Positions 34,152 to 41,758 of a DNA stretch of 63,884 bases are shown one piece after another. The notes beneath the pieces are model-generated. The model was not told the DNA's origin. It saw only the letters and a list, made by a program, of their open reading frames with translations, and searched no databases. Numbering within the stretch: position 1 is the stretch's first letter; the number at the start of each line of letters is the position of its first letter. The stretch is from Sphingomonadales bacterium UBA6174. Its GTDB lineage: Bacteria > Pseudomonadota > Alphaproteobacteria > Sphingomonadales > Sphingomonadaceae. Location of the stretch: NCBI GenBank assembly GCA_002422945.1, contig DITW01000091.1, positions 1 to 63,884 on the forward strand, given 5' to 3'. The position numbers and the translations under genes were made by a program.

Positions 34152-34330
34152 TGATTGCCCTCCTTGGGTTGAGTTGAGGGCATTCCAGTTAGAGCATGAT
34201 CTTGCGTATGTCATTGAAATAAAACATCCATTAACATGACCATTGGTCTAATGGCCACCATCTGAGTCGAGACGAGTCCAATCTGCGGTGAGTTGAGTTT
34301 AGACGGCTGGACAGGCCACCCTCTTTATCC
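34152..34330. other. Divergent control region with two TGAGTTGAG motifs
   Basis: TGAGTTGAG occurs at 34170-34178 and 34289-34297, between the leftward membrane protein gene and the rightward recombinase gene. A small palindrome, CCATTGGTCTAATGG, lies at 34240-34254. No gene is seen. Confidence 0.5.
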
Positions 34331-34368
34331 TTACAAAATGGAGTAACGAGCGTAAGATCATTTTGTAA
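34331..34368. promoter_or_regulatory. Perfect inverted repeat TTACAAAATG / CATTTTGTAA ahead of the small serine recombinase
   Basis: Two perfect 10-bp arms (34331-34340 and 34359-34368) are separated by 18 bases. The right arm overlaps the AAGGAG ribosome site of the recombinase gene. It could be a res-type crossover/binding site, an operator, or an RNA hairpin hiding the ribosome site. Confidence 0.7.
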
Positions 34369-34380
34369 GGAGCAAGGACC

Positions 34381-35058
34381 ATGTGCCGCGTCGTCGCCTA
34401 CTACCGCGTTTCCACCGAAGCTCAGGGCCGCTCAGGCCTTGGCCTCGACGCCCAGCGCCAAGCCGTGGAAACCCTGTGTGCCTCGCGGGGCTGGACCATT
34501 GCCGACACCTTCACCGAGGTGGAGTCAGGGAAGCGGGCCGACCGTCCGCAGCTGGTCGCCGCCCTCCACCATGCCAAAGTAACAGGGGCAACGCTGGTCA
34601 TCGCCAAGCTGGACCGCCTGAGCCGCAACGCGGCCTTCCTCCTCCAGCTGCAAGACAGCGGGGCCAAGTTCATCGCCGCCGACATGCCCGAGGCCTGCAA
34701 CTTCACCGTGGGCATCATGGCGCTGGTGGCCCAGCAGGAACGCGAGGCCATCTCCAAGCGGACCAAAGAAGCCCTCGCCGCCGCCAAGGCCCGAGGACAG
34801 AAGCTGGGCAACCCGAACGGGGCCGAGGCGCTCCGCAGGGCTGCAAAGGGGAACGCCGCGTCGGTCGATGCCATCAAGGCCGGGGCCGACGCATTCGCCG
34901 GGAACCTCGTCCCGGTCATCGTCAAGCTGAAGGCCGAGGGCCACACCAGCCTGCCCGCAATCGCCCGCGAGTTGAACGCCGGAGGATTCCAGACCGCTCG
35001 AGGTGGCAAGTGGCATCCCTCATCCGTCCGCAATCTGTTGAAGAGAGTCGGGGCCTAG
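34381..35058 (+). CDS. Small serine recombinase (resolvase/invertase family)
   Basis: 225 residues. VVAYYRVSTEAQGRSGLGLDAQ supplies the nucleophile Ser11; LVIAKLDRLSRNAAFLLQL and QQEREAISKRTKEALAAAKARG hold the conserved arginines and the long E helix. The C-terminal helix-turn-helix region (SLPAIARELNAGGFQTARGGKWHPSSVRNLLKR) binds DNA. Proteins of this size act as resolvases or invertases. It is distinct from the 530-residue integrase at the left end. AAGGAG lies eight bases before the ATG. Its stop codon lies within a copy of the GGGGCCTAGGG hairpin motif. Confidence 0.95.
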   Translation: MCRVVAYYRVSTEAQGRSGLGLDAQRQAVETLCASRGWTIADTFTEVESGKRADRPQLVAALHHAKVTGATLVIAKLDRLSRNAAFLLQLQDSGAKFIAADMPEACNFTVGIMALVAQQEREAISKRTKEALAAAKARGQKLGNPNGAEALRRAAKGNAASVDAIKAGADAFAGNLVPVIVKLKAEGHTSLPAIARELNAGGFQTARGGKWHPSSVRNLLKRVGA

Positions 35059-35071
35059 GGCCTCACCCTAG
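35049..35071 (+). terminator. Hairpin over the recombinase stop codon
   Basis: CTAGGG (35055-35060) and CCCTAG (35066-35071) pair across five bases. The left arm includes the TAG stop. The preceding GGGGCCTAGGGCC belongs to the element's repeat family. Confidence 0.45.
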
Positions 35072-35086
35072 ACCAAGGATCCCAAC

Positions 35087-35311
35087 ATGCCCCGCAAGAT
35101 CACCCCCAGCGTCCTGCCGGGAAATAAATGGTGCCATGGGTGCCGCCAAGCGTTGCCCGTCGAGGCGTTCACAGTGGACAAGAGCAAGGCGGACGGAATA
35201 GCGCATGAGTGCAGAGGGTGCGCCGCGAAAAAACGGAGGGGACGCCGGGAGGTAAACCACGCCATGGCCGAGACCTACGCCCGCCTTTCAGTCTTGGGCT
35301 TCGCCCGATAG
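35087..35311 (+). CDS. Second small CxxC-x22-CxxC zinc-ribbon-like protein
   Basis: 74 residues. Cys16-His-Gly-Cys19 and Cys42-Arg-Gly-Cys45 have the same spacing as in the 98-residue protein at 33171, and the loop PVEAFTVDKSKADGIAHEC matches it in outline. A strongly basic stretch (AAKKRRGRREVNH) follows, consistent with nucleic-acid binding. It lies 28 bases after the small recombinase gene and may be cotranscribed with it. Its TAG is inside a 9-bp hairpin. Confidence 0.7.
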   Translation: MPRKITPSVLPGNKWCHGCRQALPVEAFTVDKSKADGIAHECRGCAAKKRRGRREVNHAMAETYARLSVLGFAR

Positions 35312-35326
35312 CACCCCGCTATCGGG
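35304..35326 (+). terminator. Hairpin at the end of the second zinc-ribbon gene
   Basis: CCCGATAGC and GCTATCGGG form a perfect 9-bp stem around ACCCC. The left arm contains the stop codon. No T run. Confidence 0.6.
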
Positions 35327-35581
35327 TGTGATGCCCTGCATTGTTTTCGGAGGAGAGTGGCTTTCACCTCAACTCACAAAATTCAGGGAGCAAACCGAGG
35401 ATGATCCGTTGCCAACATAGCAAGGGCGAGACTCAGCCCGCCCTTGCCATCACGCTGATACTATGGCGGATGCCTCGGAACGATTAGCTCGTGAGGCTAG
35501 CGGCATATGTGGAATACCTGCATCTGCTTACGCGCCCGCTGGCGGAACCAAGGAATTAGCTAGCCGTGGCCTTTCGTCCTT
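35327..35581. other. Gene-free stretch with a second hairpin and a TGAGTTGAG site
   Basis: The minus strand carries TGAGTTGAG at 35368-35376. GCAAGGGCG (35420-35428) and CGCCCTTGC (35439-35447) form a perfect 9-bp stem with a 10-base loop. I see no gene. Confidence 0.5.
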
Positions 35582-35767
35582 TTAGCGTCCGCTACGATGT
35601 TTGGTTGGATCAACCAAACGGTATGCCATACCGGGCTTCGGCGTAGGCGGCAAAGGTTCACCGCGTGTCACGGTCCGTTCTTCACCTGTCTTTCCGCCGC
35701 GCGGTCCAACCTGCTCATACTGACCAGATTTAGGGGCGATGCTGCCGGGTTTGTAGTCGTTGCTCAT
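35582..35767 (-). CDS. YjzC-like small protein
   Basis: 61 residues: YKPGSIAPKSGQYEQVGPRG at the start, then EERTVTRGEPLPPTPKPGMA and VDPTKH at the end. This glycine/proline-rich pattern (KPG...APxSGQY...GPRGGKTG...GEPLPPTP) is that of short proteins annotated YjzC family, common in bacteria and of unknown function. A strong AAAGGAGG lies before the ATG. It reads leftward, opposite to the recombinase gene. Confidence 0.75.
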   Translation of the reverse strand: MSNDYKPGSIAPKSGQYEQVGPRGGKTGEERTVTRGEPLPPTPKPGMAYRLVDPTKHRSGR

Positions 35768-36043
35768 ATTTCCTCCTTTCTAGTCTCAGTGCATAATGAG
35801 ACGCCACAACCATAGCGGGAACAAGCAGATAAACAAACCCCTTTTGTTCTCTTTTTTTACACTTTAAGTTCCAATGATTGTGGAGGAATGTCCGTACACT
35901 CGGAACACGGATCTTAACTTGCGCCAACCTCCCGGACCTACTTCCTAAAATGCATAGGATAACCGTCTCTATAAGGGAGGTCTTTACGTTCCACGGATGA
36001 AGCCGTACCTAACAGGGAAGTAATCGCAAGGCAGAGGTGTTAA

Positions 36044-36391
36044 ATGAGCCTAATAGACTGGTGGAAGAACTGGCGGGAGAAGACTGAACTTACCCGCAGA
36101 TCTCTCGAGATCAGTGAGGATCAAGCCTTGATTGCGAACCATGTGCCGGAACTGGAAGGCATGGATGACGTATCGGGGATGGCATACGTCCTCAAGCAGA
36201 TCGATAAATGGAACTCAGTGTGTAGCCCGGAACAGGCTGCGGTTTTTGCTAGTCGCTTGATCGCGTCCAACGAAAGTTGGAAGGCGGAAGGACTAACAAT
36301 GCCGTTTTGGGGGAATCTTTGGGTCCTTCGCACTTATCAAGCTGAACTAGGCATGGCAGCGCCCGAAGTCAGCCCACCACACATGGATTAG
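36044..36391 (+). CDS. Hypothetical 115-residue protein at the right end of the element
   Basis: The product starts MSLIDWWKNWREKTELTRRS and is helical and acidic in the middle (SEDQALIANHVPELEGMDDV, AYVLKQIDKWN), with several tryptophans. No known domain, signal peptide or membrane span. An AGAGG lies upstream of the ATG. It ends 36 bases before the right attachment arm. Confidence 0.6.
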   Translation: MSLIDWWKNWREKTELTRRSLEISEDQALIANHVPELEGMDDVSGMAYVLKQIDKWNSVCSPEQAAVFASRLIASNESWKAEGLTMPFWGNLWVLRTYQAELGMAAPEVSPPHMD

Positions 36392-36426
36392 CCGCAGAGA
36401 ATCGCTCATTCCAACACTGGGCTTTT

Positions 36427-36455
36427 GGGTCTTTACGTTCCCATCGGGACCAGAT
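36427..36455. repeat. Right attachment junction of the comM element
   Basis: The element arm GGGTCTTTACGT (36427-36438) is followed ten bases later by the shared ACC (36449-36451), where comM resumes (AGATTATGCCCGCC). Confidence 0.85.
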
Positions 36456-37086
36456 TATGCCCGCCCGCCGCCGCGATCTCCAATGCGCGCTTGGCGGTTT
36501 CCTGCCCTTTGACTTGGCGCAGATCCGGCCCCGGCACCGGCGGATCAATCTCCCCGGGCAAGGGCGCGGCCAATAAAGACATTCCCTTGAAATGATTGAT
36601 GAGCATCAGCAAATCGGGCGCGGCCAGCACCTCGATCGATCCCGCCCAGACCGCCTCCGACCCTTGCATCGCCGGACAGATCAGACCCTTGTCACGCTCC
36701 GCCGCATGCAGCGCCGCCAACAACACGCCGGGTGCGCCGGAAATGCGGCCATCTAGGCTCAACTCCCCCAAGGCGACAAAGCCGGACAACATCTCCGCAT
36801 CAATCACCCCCATCGCCGCCAGCAACGCGAGCGCAATCGGCAGGTCGTAATGCGAGCCTTCCTTGGGCAAATCAGCGGGTGACAGATTGACGGTGATCCG
36901 ACGCGGCGGGAGCGACAGGCCGATGGATGCCAGCGCCGCCCGCACCCGTTCGCGGCTTTCCCCCACCGCCTTATCGGGCAGGCCAACGACAATGAAGGCG
37001 GGAACGCCGGAAAGCAATTGGACCTGCACCTCGATGGCGCGGGCCTCCAGCCCAAGAAAGGCGAGAGTTTCGGCCTGTGCCGCCAT
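36449..37086 (-). pseudogene. comM: comM, N-terminal fragment, split by the integrative element
   Basis: 213 residues of ComM from its ATG at 37086 (MAAQAETLAFLGLEARAIEVQVQL) to HNLV at the junction. It includes the Lon-protease-like N-terminal domain (VGLPDKAVGESRERVRAAL, GRISGAPGVL) and the linker VKGQETAKRALEIAAAGGHN that precedes the ATPase. Past the junction four foreign residues (PMGT) lead to a stop at 36433. It lacks the ATPase, so on its own it should not support ComM helicase function. The other piece is at 27980-28850. Confidence 0.95.
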
Positions 37087-37127
37087 GTTTACGCTACCCT
37101 TACAACAACCGGTTCAAATGAAGCTGA

Positions 37128-38966
37128 TCACCAGCCGCATTGCTGGCCTTTATTCTGCACTTTCAACCACGTCATCAGCGGCGCGAAATAAGCGATCATC
37201 GCCCTGCCATCCATCTCGCGGCTGCCCGTAAAGGCCATTAGCGCCTCCGGCCATGGCTTGCTCGCGCCCATTTCCAGCATCGCGTTCAACTTCTTGCCGA
37301 CCTCTTTATTGCCGTAAAAAGAGCAGCGATGCAGCGGCCCCCGCCACCCGGCAATGTCGCAGGCTGCCTTGTAGAATTGGAACTGCAAGATGCGCGCGAG
37401 GAAATAGCGCGCATATGGCGTGTTGCCCGGAATATGAAATTTCGCGCCGGGATCGAATGCGCTGTCGGGTCGGTCGGAGGGCGGCGCCACGCCTTGATAT
37501 TGCAAGCGCAGATCATTCCACGCCTTGGTATATTGATCCTTGGGAATATCGCCGCCAAACACGCCCCAACGCCATTTGTCGACCATCAGGCCAAAGGGCA
37601 GAAACGCCACCTTGTCCATCGCCTGACGCAGCAACAGGCCAATGTCCTTGTCTTTGGACGGGACTTTGGCCGGATCAAGCAGGCCAATCTGCACCAGATA
37701 GGCGGGCGTCATCGATAATGCGACGGTATCACCAATCGCCTCGTGAAAACCGTCATTCGCGCCATTCAAATAGCTATATGGCTGCTTGTTATACGCCCGC
37801 TGGTAATAATTATGGCCGAGTTCATGATGGATGGTGACGAAGTCATTGCCATTGACCTTGGTGCACATCTTGATCCGCAGATCATCCTTGCCATCCACAT
37901 CCCATGCGGACGCATGGCAGACCACTTCGCGATCCTGCGGCTTGACCAATTGGCTGCGCACCCAGAAGCTTTGCGGCAAAGGTTCAAACCCCAATGAGGA
38001 GAAAAACCCTTCGCCCGTCTTGAACATCTTTTGCGGGTCATAGCCCTTGTCGTTCAACAATGCCGTCAGGTCATAGCCAATGTCACCCGCCCCGGCAGGC
38101 GCGACGATGTCATATATGTCACCCCATTCCTGCGCCCACATATTGCCCAGCAAATCGGCGCGGATCGGCCCTGTTCTGGCCTGCACCGCATTGCCATATT
38201 TGGCGTTGAGCTTCCCCCGGGTGTAGCAATGCAATTCATCATATAATGGCTTCACCTGAAGCCAGAGCTTGTCCATCAGTTTCGCGAAATCATCGGCGGG
38301 CATATCATAGCCCGAACGCCACATCGCGCCGACATCCTTATAACCCAGTTCGCGCGCGCCCTGATTGGCGATCTCGACCATCCGGGCATAATCGCCCTTC
38401 ATCGGCGTGCCGACATTATCATGCCAGCTCGTCCACATTTCGCGTAACTTGGCCGGATCGCGCACTTCGGCCATTTTCTGTTCGATGTCGGAGCCGTTGA
38501 TCGGCTGGCCATCCAGCGTGCCCTTGCCCTTGCCATATGTGGACTGGAGCCGTGTCGCGATAGTGTTCAACTCCAGCGCGGCCCCCTCAGTCGATGGCGC
38601 GGGCAGGACCAGTCCCTGTTTCATGATATCGAGCTTGCGTCTTGTATCGAACGACAGGCCCTCGACCTTGTCGAACCGCGCTGCGCCCTTGGCCAGCCGC
38701 ACCCCCATATCGGTGCCGATCGTCCCGAAATAGGCGGCAAGCGCATCACTATCGTCAGTGATATAGGTGCTGTTGACCCATTGGGCTTGGGACGCAATGA
38801 CCATGAAATCGGCCTGTTCTTTCTCGGCCTGCGCGACAAAACTATCTGCCTCGGCGCTCGTCGGGCCATTGGCGACGGCATTATCGCGCGCCTGCGCCGG
38901 TGAATAGGCCAAGGCGGCGCACATCAGCGCCAGCGACATGCACCCATGAGAAAAAACAGTCTTCAT
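37128..38966 (-). CDS. M2-family peptidyl-dipeptidase (ACE-like), secreted
   Basis: 612 residues with a signal peptide (LALMCAALAYSPAQA). The zinc site is HHELGH, with His381, Glu382 and His385, and the third ligand in GFHEAIGDTVALS, as in angiotensin-converting enzyme relatives. Other family marks are WTSWHDNVGTPMK, MWAQEWGDIYDIV and PYARYFLARILQFQFYKA. It removes C-terminal dipeptides from peptides, in the periplasm by its signal. It starts the leftward unit next to comM. Bacterial M2 enzymes are common in Sphingomonadales and Xanthomonadales. Confidence 0.93.
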   Translation of the reverse strand: MKTVFSHGCMSLALMCAALAYSPAQARDNAVANGPTSAEADSFVAQAEKEQADFMVIASQAQWVNSTYITDDSDALAAYFGTIGTDMGVRLAKGAARFDKVEGLSFDTRRKLDIMKQGLVLPAPSTEGAALELNTIATRLQSTYGKGKGTLDGQPINGSDIEQKMAEVRDPAKLREMWTSWHDNVGTPMKGDYARMVEIANQGARELGYKDVGAMWRSGYDMPADDFAKLMDKLWLQVKPLYDELHCYTRGKLNAKYGNAVQARTGPIRADLLGNMWAQEWGDIYDIVAPAGAGDIGYDLTALLNDKGYDPQKMFKTGEGFFSSLGFEPLPQSFWVRSQLVKPQDREVVCHASAWDVDGKDDLRIKMCTKVNGNDFVTIHHELGHNYYQRAYNKQPYSYLNGANDGFHEAIGDTVALSMTPAYLVQIGLLDPAKVPSKDKDIGLLLRQAMDKVAFLPFGLMVDKWRWGVFGGDIPKDQYTKAWNDLRLQYQGVAPPSDRPDSAFDPGAKFHIPGNTPYARYFLARILQFQFYKAACDIAGWRGPLHRCSFYGNKEVGKKLNAMLEMGASKPWPEALMAFTGSREMDGRAMIAYFAPLMTWLKVQNKGQQCGW

Positions 38967-39037
38967 ATAGGCTTACTCCACGAACCAAGACCGGAGTCAC
39001 TCCGATCAACACATGGTCGCGGGTTTATCGCCCAAGG

Positions 39038-39829
39038 TCAAGCGAGCAGAAAGTCCCGCATCGCCCGACCCATTTCGGGCTTGGCCACCGCGTTCATATG
39101 ATTGCCCGGCATCGGGATATAGCGCCCTTGCGGCAGCAATCGCGCCAGCGCCTCGGCAGAGCCATTATCCTGATCCTCGGTCCCGCAGATGATTGCCGTC
39201 GGATAGGGAATGGCCTTGATTTCCGCCTCATGGCTATCGACAAAACTGCCCAGCAGCCCGATCAACGCCGTCGCATCTCCGCCCGTAGTTTTGAAAAAAG
39301 CCTCGGCCCGCCATGCCTCGGACCCTTGCGGATGCGTGCCGAGGTGCGAGAGGACCTCCCGGAAAAACGCGGCGCGATGACCGGTATCGAGCATCCCCGC
39401 CAGCCCCATGCCCAGCACCATCGCCCGGCGCGGCGACACCGCCCCCCGGATCATCATCCGCATCACCGTCCGTCCGCCCAAGGAATAGCCGCCGAGATCA
39501 TAATCCGTCAGCCCCAGATGGCGGATCAGCGCCACCGCGTCATCGGCCAGCACATCGGAGGGATAAGCCGCCGGGTCATGCGGCGCAGCGCTATCGCCAT
39601 GCGCCCGCAAGTCCGGCATGATCACCCGGAAACCGGCCTCCGCCAGCAAGCGCGCATGGCCATATTTGATCCAATTGACATTCGCTGAGGAAAACAGGCC
39701 GTGGATCAGGACCAAGGGCCGCGCCGTTCCGCTTTCCGGCCCAGTTTCATGCCATGCCAGTCGCGCCCCATCCGCCGCCGTAAAAAAATGGGTCGTGATG
39801 GCGGTGGCCGCCAAAGGCAGATCGGTCAA
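39038..39829 (-). CDS. Alpha/beta hydrolase
   Basis: 263 residues. The fold is shown by LVLIHGLFSSANVNW (oxyanion region), GDSAAP, the nucleophile elbow DLGGYSLGGRT, and a late acid and His (CGTEDQDNGSAEAL, MPGNHMNAVAKPEMG). It is a cytoplasmic esterase- or lipase-like enzyme; no substrate can be named. It stands alone, reading leftward, 209 bases upstream of the neighbouring M2 gene's start region. Confidence 0.85.
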   Translation of the reverse strand: MTDLPLAATAITTHFFTAADGARLAWHETGPESGTARPLVLIHGLFSSANVNWIKYGHARLLAEAGFRVIMPDLRAHGDSAAPHDPAAYPSDVLADDAVALIRHLGLTDYDLGGYSLGGRTVMRMMIRGAVSPRRAMVLGMGLAGMLDTGHRAAFFREVLSHLGTHPQGSEAWRAEAFFKTTGGDATALIGLLGSFVDSHEAEIKAIPYPTAIICGTEDQDNGSAEALARLLPQGRYIPMPGNHMNAVAKPEMGRAMRDFLLA

Positions 39830-40067
39830 GGCAATGATCCTGATATGAGAAGGGCCGGATAGGTCAAACGGCCCCTATTTCGGTGCATTTCATATTAGAC
39901 TATGCGGCAGGCGACCGACAAATTCAACCGCGCGGCCCGACATCGGGCGCGGCAAATCACCCCTGATTTAGGGGAGTTTAACGGTCCATACCCGCAAGAC
40001 CTCGGAAATACTGCGGATTGGCGGCCCTCACCCTTGAAAATCCACATAAAACAGCTATGTTCAATCA

Positions 40068-40499
40068 ATGCTTACCCAGCGATCCAGATATGCGATGCGC
40101 GCCATGTTGCTGCTGGCCAAGCAATCGACCGAATCCGGCCCGCTGCCGATGAGCGTCATCGCCAAAGAGGCGCAGGTCCCGCGCAAATTTCTCGAAATCA
40201 TCCTGACCGAATTGCGCGAGGCGGGCATGGTCACCAGCCATCGTGGCAAGCTTGGCGGCTTCACCCTTGCCAAGCCACCGCACCTCATCAGCCTTGGTGA
40301 CATTATTCGCAAGATGGAAGGACCGCTCGCGCTCGTGCCCTGCGTCAGCCACACCGCCTATAAGCGCTGCAAGGACTGCAAGGATGAGGCGAGTTGCGCC
40401 ATTCGCCGCGCGATGATGGTCGTTCGCGACGACACCGCCCGCATCCTCGATGGCACCAGCCTATTGGACGCCCTGACGGAAAACCGCGCCGCGGCTTGA
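40068..40499 (+). CDS. Rrf2-family transcriptional regulator
   Basis: 143 residues. The winged helix is MLTQRSRYAMRAMLLLAKQS with IAKEAQVPRKFLEIILTEL, the standard Rrf2 DNA-binding segment. Cysteines 92, 101, 104 and 110 (PCVSHTAYKRCKDCKDEASC) form a cluster where IscR and NsrR bind Fe-S, though the spacing differs from IscR. It likely senses iron-sulfur status, nitric oxide or redox state. The upstream region 39830-40067 is gene-free and probably holds its promoter. Confidence 0.88.
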   Translation: MLTQRSRYAMRAMLLLAKQSTESGPLPMSVIAKEAQVPRKFLEIILTELREAGMVTSHRGKLGGFTLAKPPHLISLGDIIRKMEGPLALVPCVSHTAYKRCKDCKDEASCAIRRAMMVVRDDTARILDGTSLLDALTENRAAA

Positions 40500-40593
40500 T
40501 CTCCCCGTCTATCGGCAAATCCCGTAGCTTGACTATCTGTGCATTCAGTCTGAAAAGTCGTCAGCTAGGTAACCCCCGGGAGGTCGAAAAATC

Positions 40594-41016
40594 ATGGCAT
40601 TATTGAGCGAGTTCAAAGCCTTCATCAATCGCGGCAGCGTGCTTGATCTGGCGGTCGGCGTCATCATCGGCGCGGCCTTTGGCAAGATCGTGTCCTCGCT
40701 CACCGATAATCTGATCATGCCGATCATCTCCGCCATCATCGGCGGGATTGATTTCTCCAATCTCTATATCGTCCTGGGCCATGCGCCGGACGGGGCCAAT
40801 GATCTGGCCGCGCTCAAGGCTTTGGGCGTGCCGGTGCTGGCCTATGGCAATTTTATCGGCGAAGTGATCAACTTCCTGATCCTCGCCTTTGTCGTGTTCA
40901 TGATCGTGCGCACCGCCAGCAAGGTCATCAAGCCCGCACAACATGCCCCTGCCGCCGATCCGGCAGATGTGCTATTGCTGCGCGAAATTCTCGGCGAGCT
41001 GAAAAAGCGCAGCTAA
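40594..41016 (+). CDS. mscL: Large-conductance mechanosensitive channel
   Basis: 140 residues. The first membrane helix follows FINRGSVLDLAVGVIIGAAFGKIVSSLTDN, the MscL signature, and the second is FIGEVINFLILAFVVFMIV, with a charged C-terminal helix. MscL opens under osmotic downshock to release solutes. GGGAGG lies about nine bases ahead of the ATG. Confidence 0.96.
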   Translation: MALLSEFKAFINRGSVLDLAVGVIIGAAFGKIVSSLTDNLIMPIISAIIGGIDFSNLYIVLGHAPDGANDLAALKALGVPVLAYGNFIGEVINFLILAFVVFMIVRTASKVIKPAQHAPAADPADVLLLREILGELKKRS

Positions 41017-41041
41017 ATATTTCAGGACGGAACACCCACCG

Positions 41042-41758
41042 ATGACGACGACCATTGCCCCGGACGAGGCCGCTCATTTTGGCGCAATGGCCGCGGATTG
41101 GTGGAATCCGCAGGGCAGTTCCAAGCCGTTGCACCAATTAAACCCGGTGCGCCTTGCCTATATCCGCCAACAGATCGACCGGCATTTCGGCACCAGCCAT
41201 GCCAGTCGCACGCCCTTGACCGGCAAGACGGTGCTGGACGCCGGGTGCGGGGCGGGCCTGTTGTGCGAACCGCTGGCGCGATTGGGCGGCAATGTCACCG
41301 GCCTTGATGCAGCGCCTGAAAATATCGCGGTGGCCAAGGCCCATGCCGCGCCCCAAGACCTCGCCATCGATTATCGCTGTGGTGAGGTGGCAAAGCTCGA
41401 TGGCCAGTTTAACCTTGTCACCTCGATGGAGGTGATCGAGCATGTCACCGACCCGGACGCCTTTGTCGCGGCGCTGACTGACCGCTTGGCCCCCAATGGC
41501 CTGATGATCCTCTCCACCCCGAACCGGACGGCATTATCCCGGCTGATGATGATCGACATCGGCGAGGGCCTTGGCCAGATTCCCAAGGGCACCCATCATT
41601 GGGACCAGTTTCTCGCCCCGGATGAACTCGCACGATTGCTCGCCAAGCATCAGATGCAGGTGATCGACCGCCACGGTATCGCATGGTCGCCGGCCAAGGG
41701 CTTTCACCTCTCGGACCGGCTGGACCTCAATTATCTCATGACGGCGATCCGCTCTTAA
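41042..41758 (+). CDS. ubiG: Ubiquinone O-methyltransferase
   Basis: 238 residues. MAADWWNPQGSSKPLHQLNPVRL is the UbiG N-terminal signature and VLDAGCGAGLLCEPLARLG the SAM-binding motif I. UbiG performs both O-methylations of ubiquinone synthesis. The C-terminus (GIAWSPAKGFHLSDRLDLNYLMTA) is also typical. Its stop codon interleaves with that of the convergent PepSY gene in a TTAA. Confidence 0.95.
   Translation: MTTTIAPDEAAHFGAMAADWWNPQGSSKPLHQLNPVRLAYIRQQIDRHFGTSHASRTPLTGKTVLDAGCGAGLLCEPLARLGGNVTGLDAAPENIAVAKAHAAPQDLAIDYRCGEVAKLDGQFNLVTSMEVIEHVTDPDAFVAALTDRLAPNGLMILSTPNRTALSRLMMIDIGEGLGQIPKGTHHWDQFLAPDELARLLAKHQMQVIDRHGIAWSPAKGFHLSDRLDLNYLMTAIRS

Larger units (their letters stand above)
28851..36451. 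mobile_element. 7.6-kb serine-recombinase integrative element inserted in comM
   Basis: The limits are defined by the interrupted comM. Removing 28851-36448 and keeping one ACC joins CTG GTG ATG ATC in frame and rebuilds a ComM of 502 residues, the family's normal length. The element's own ends, when joined, form a site with arms GGGTCTTTACGT and ACGTGAAGACCC (11 of 12 complementary) around a 22-base centre that holds ACC. A large serine recombinase is encoded right inside the left end, reading inward. The cargo consists of small and unknown genes, with a second, smaller serine recombinase. There are no capsid, portal, tail, relaxase or replication genes, so it is neither a complete phage nor a conjugative element; it may be a satellite or a genomic island. 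Confidence 0.92.

Noticed and set aside
35460..35580. Possible tRNA remnant (GATTAGCTCGTGAGGCTAGC-like sequence)
   Set aside because: No cloverleaf, anticodon stem or T-loop could be built; the resemblance is to isolated words only.
35730..35927. 65-codon open frame on the minus strand in the comM element
   Set aside because: Starts at a TTG without proper spacing to a ribosome site and overlaps the better supported YjzC-like gene.
28851..36451. Prophage interpretation of the comM element
   Set aside because: No terminase, portal, capsid, tail, lysis or replication gene was found; only integrase and BRO-like proteins are phage-associated.
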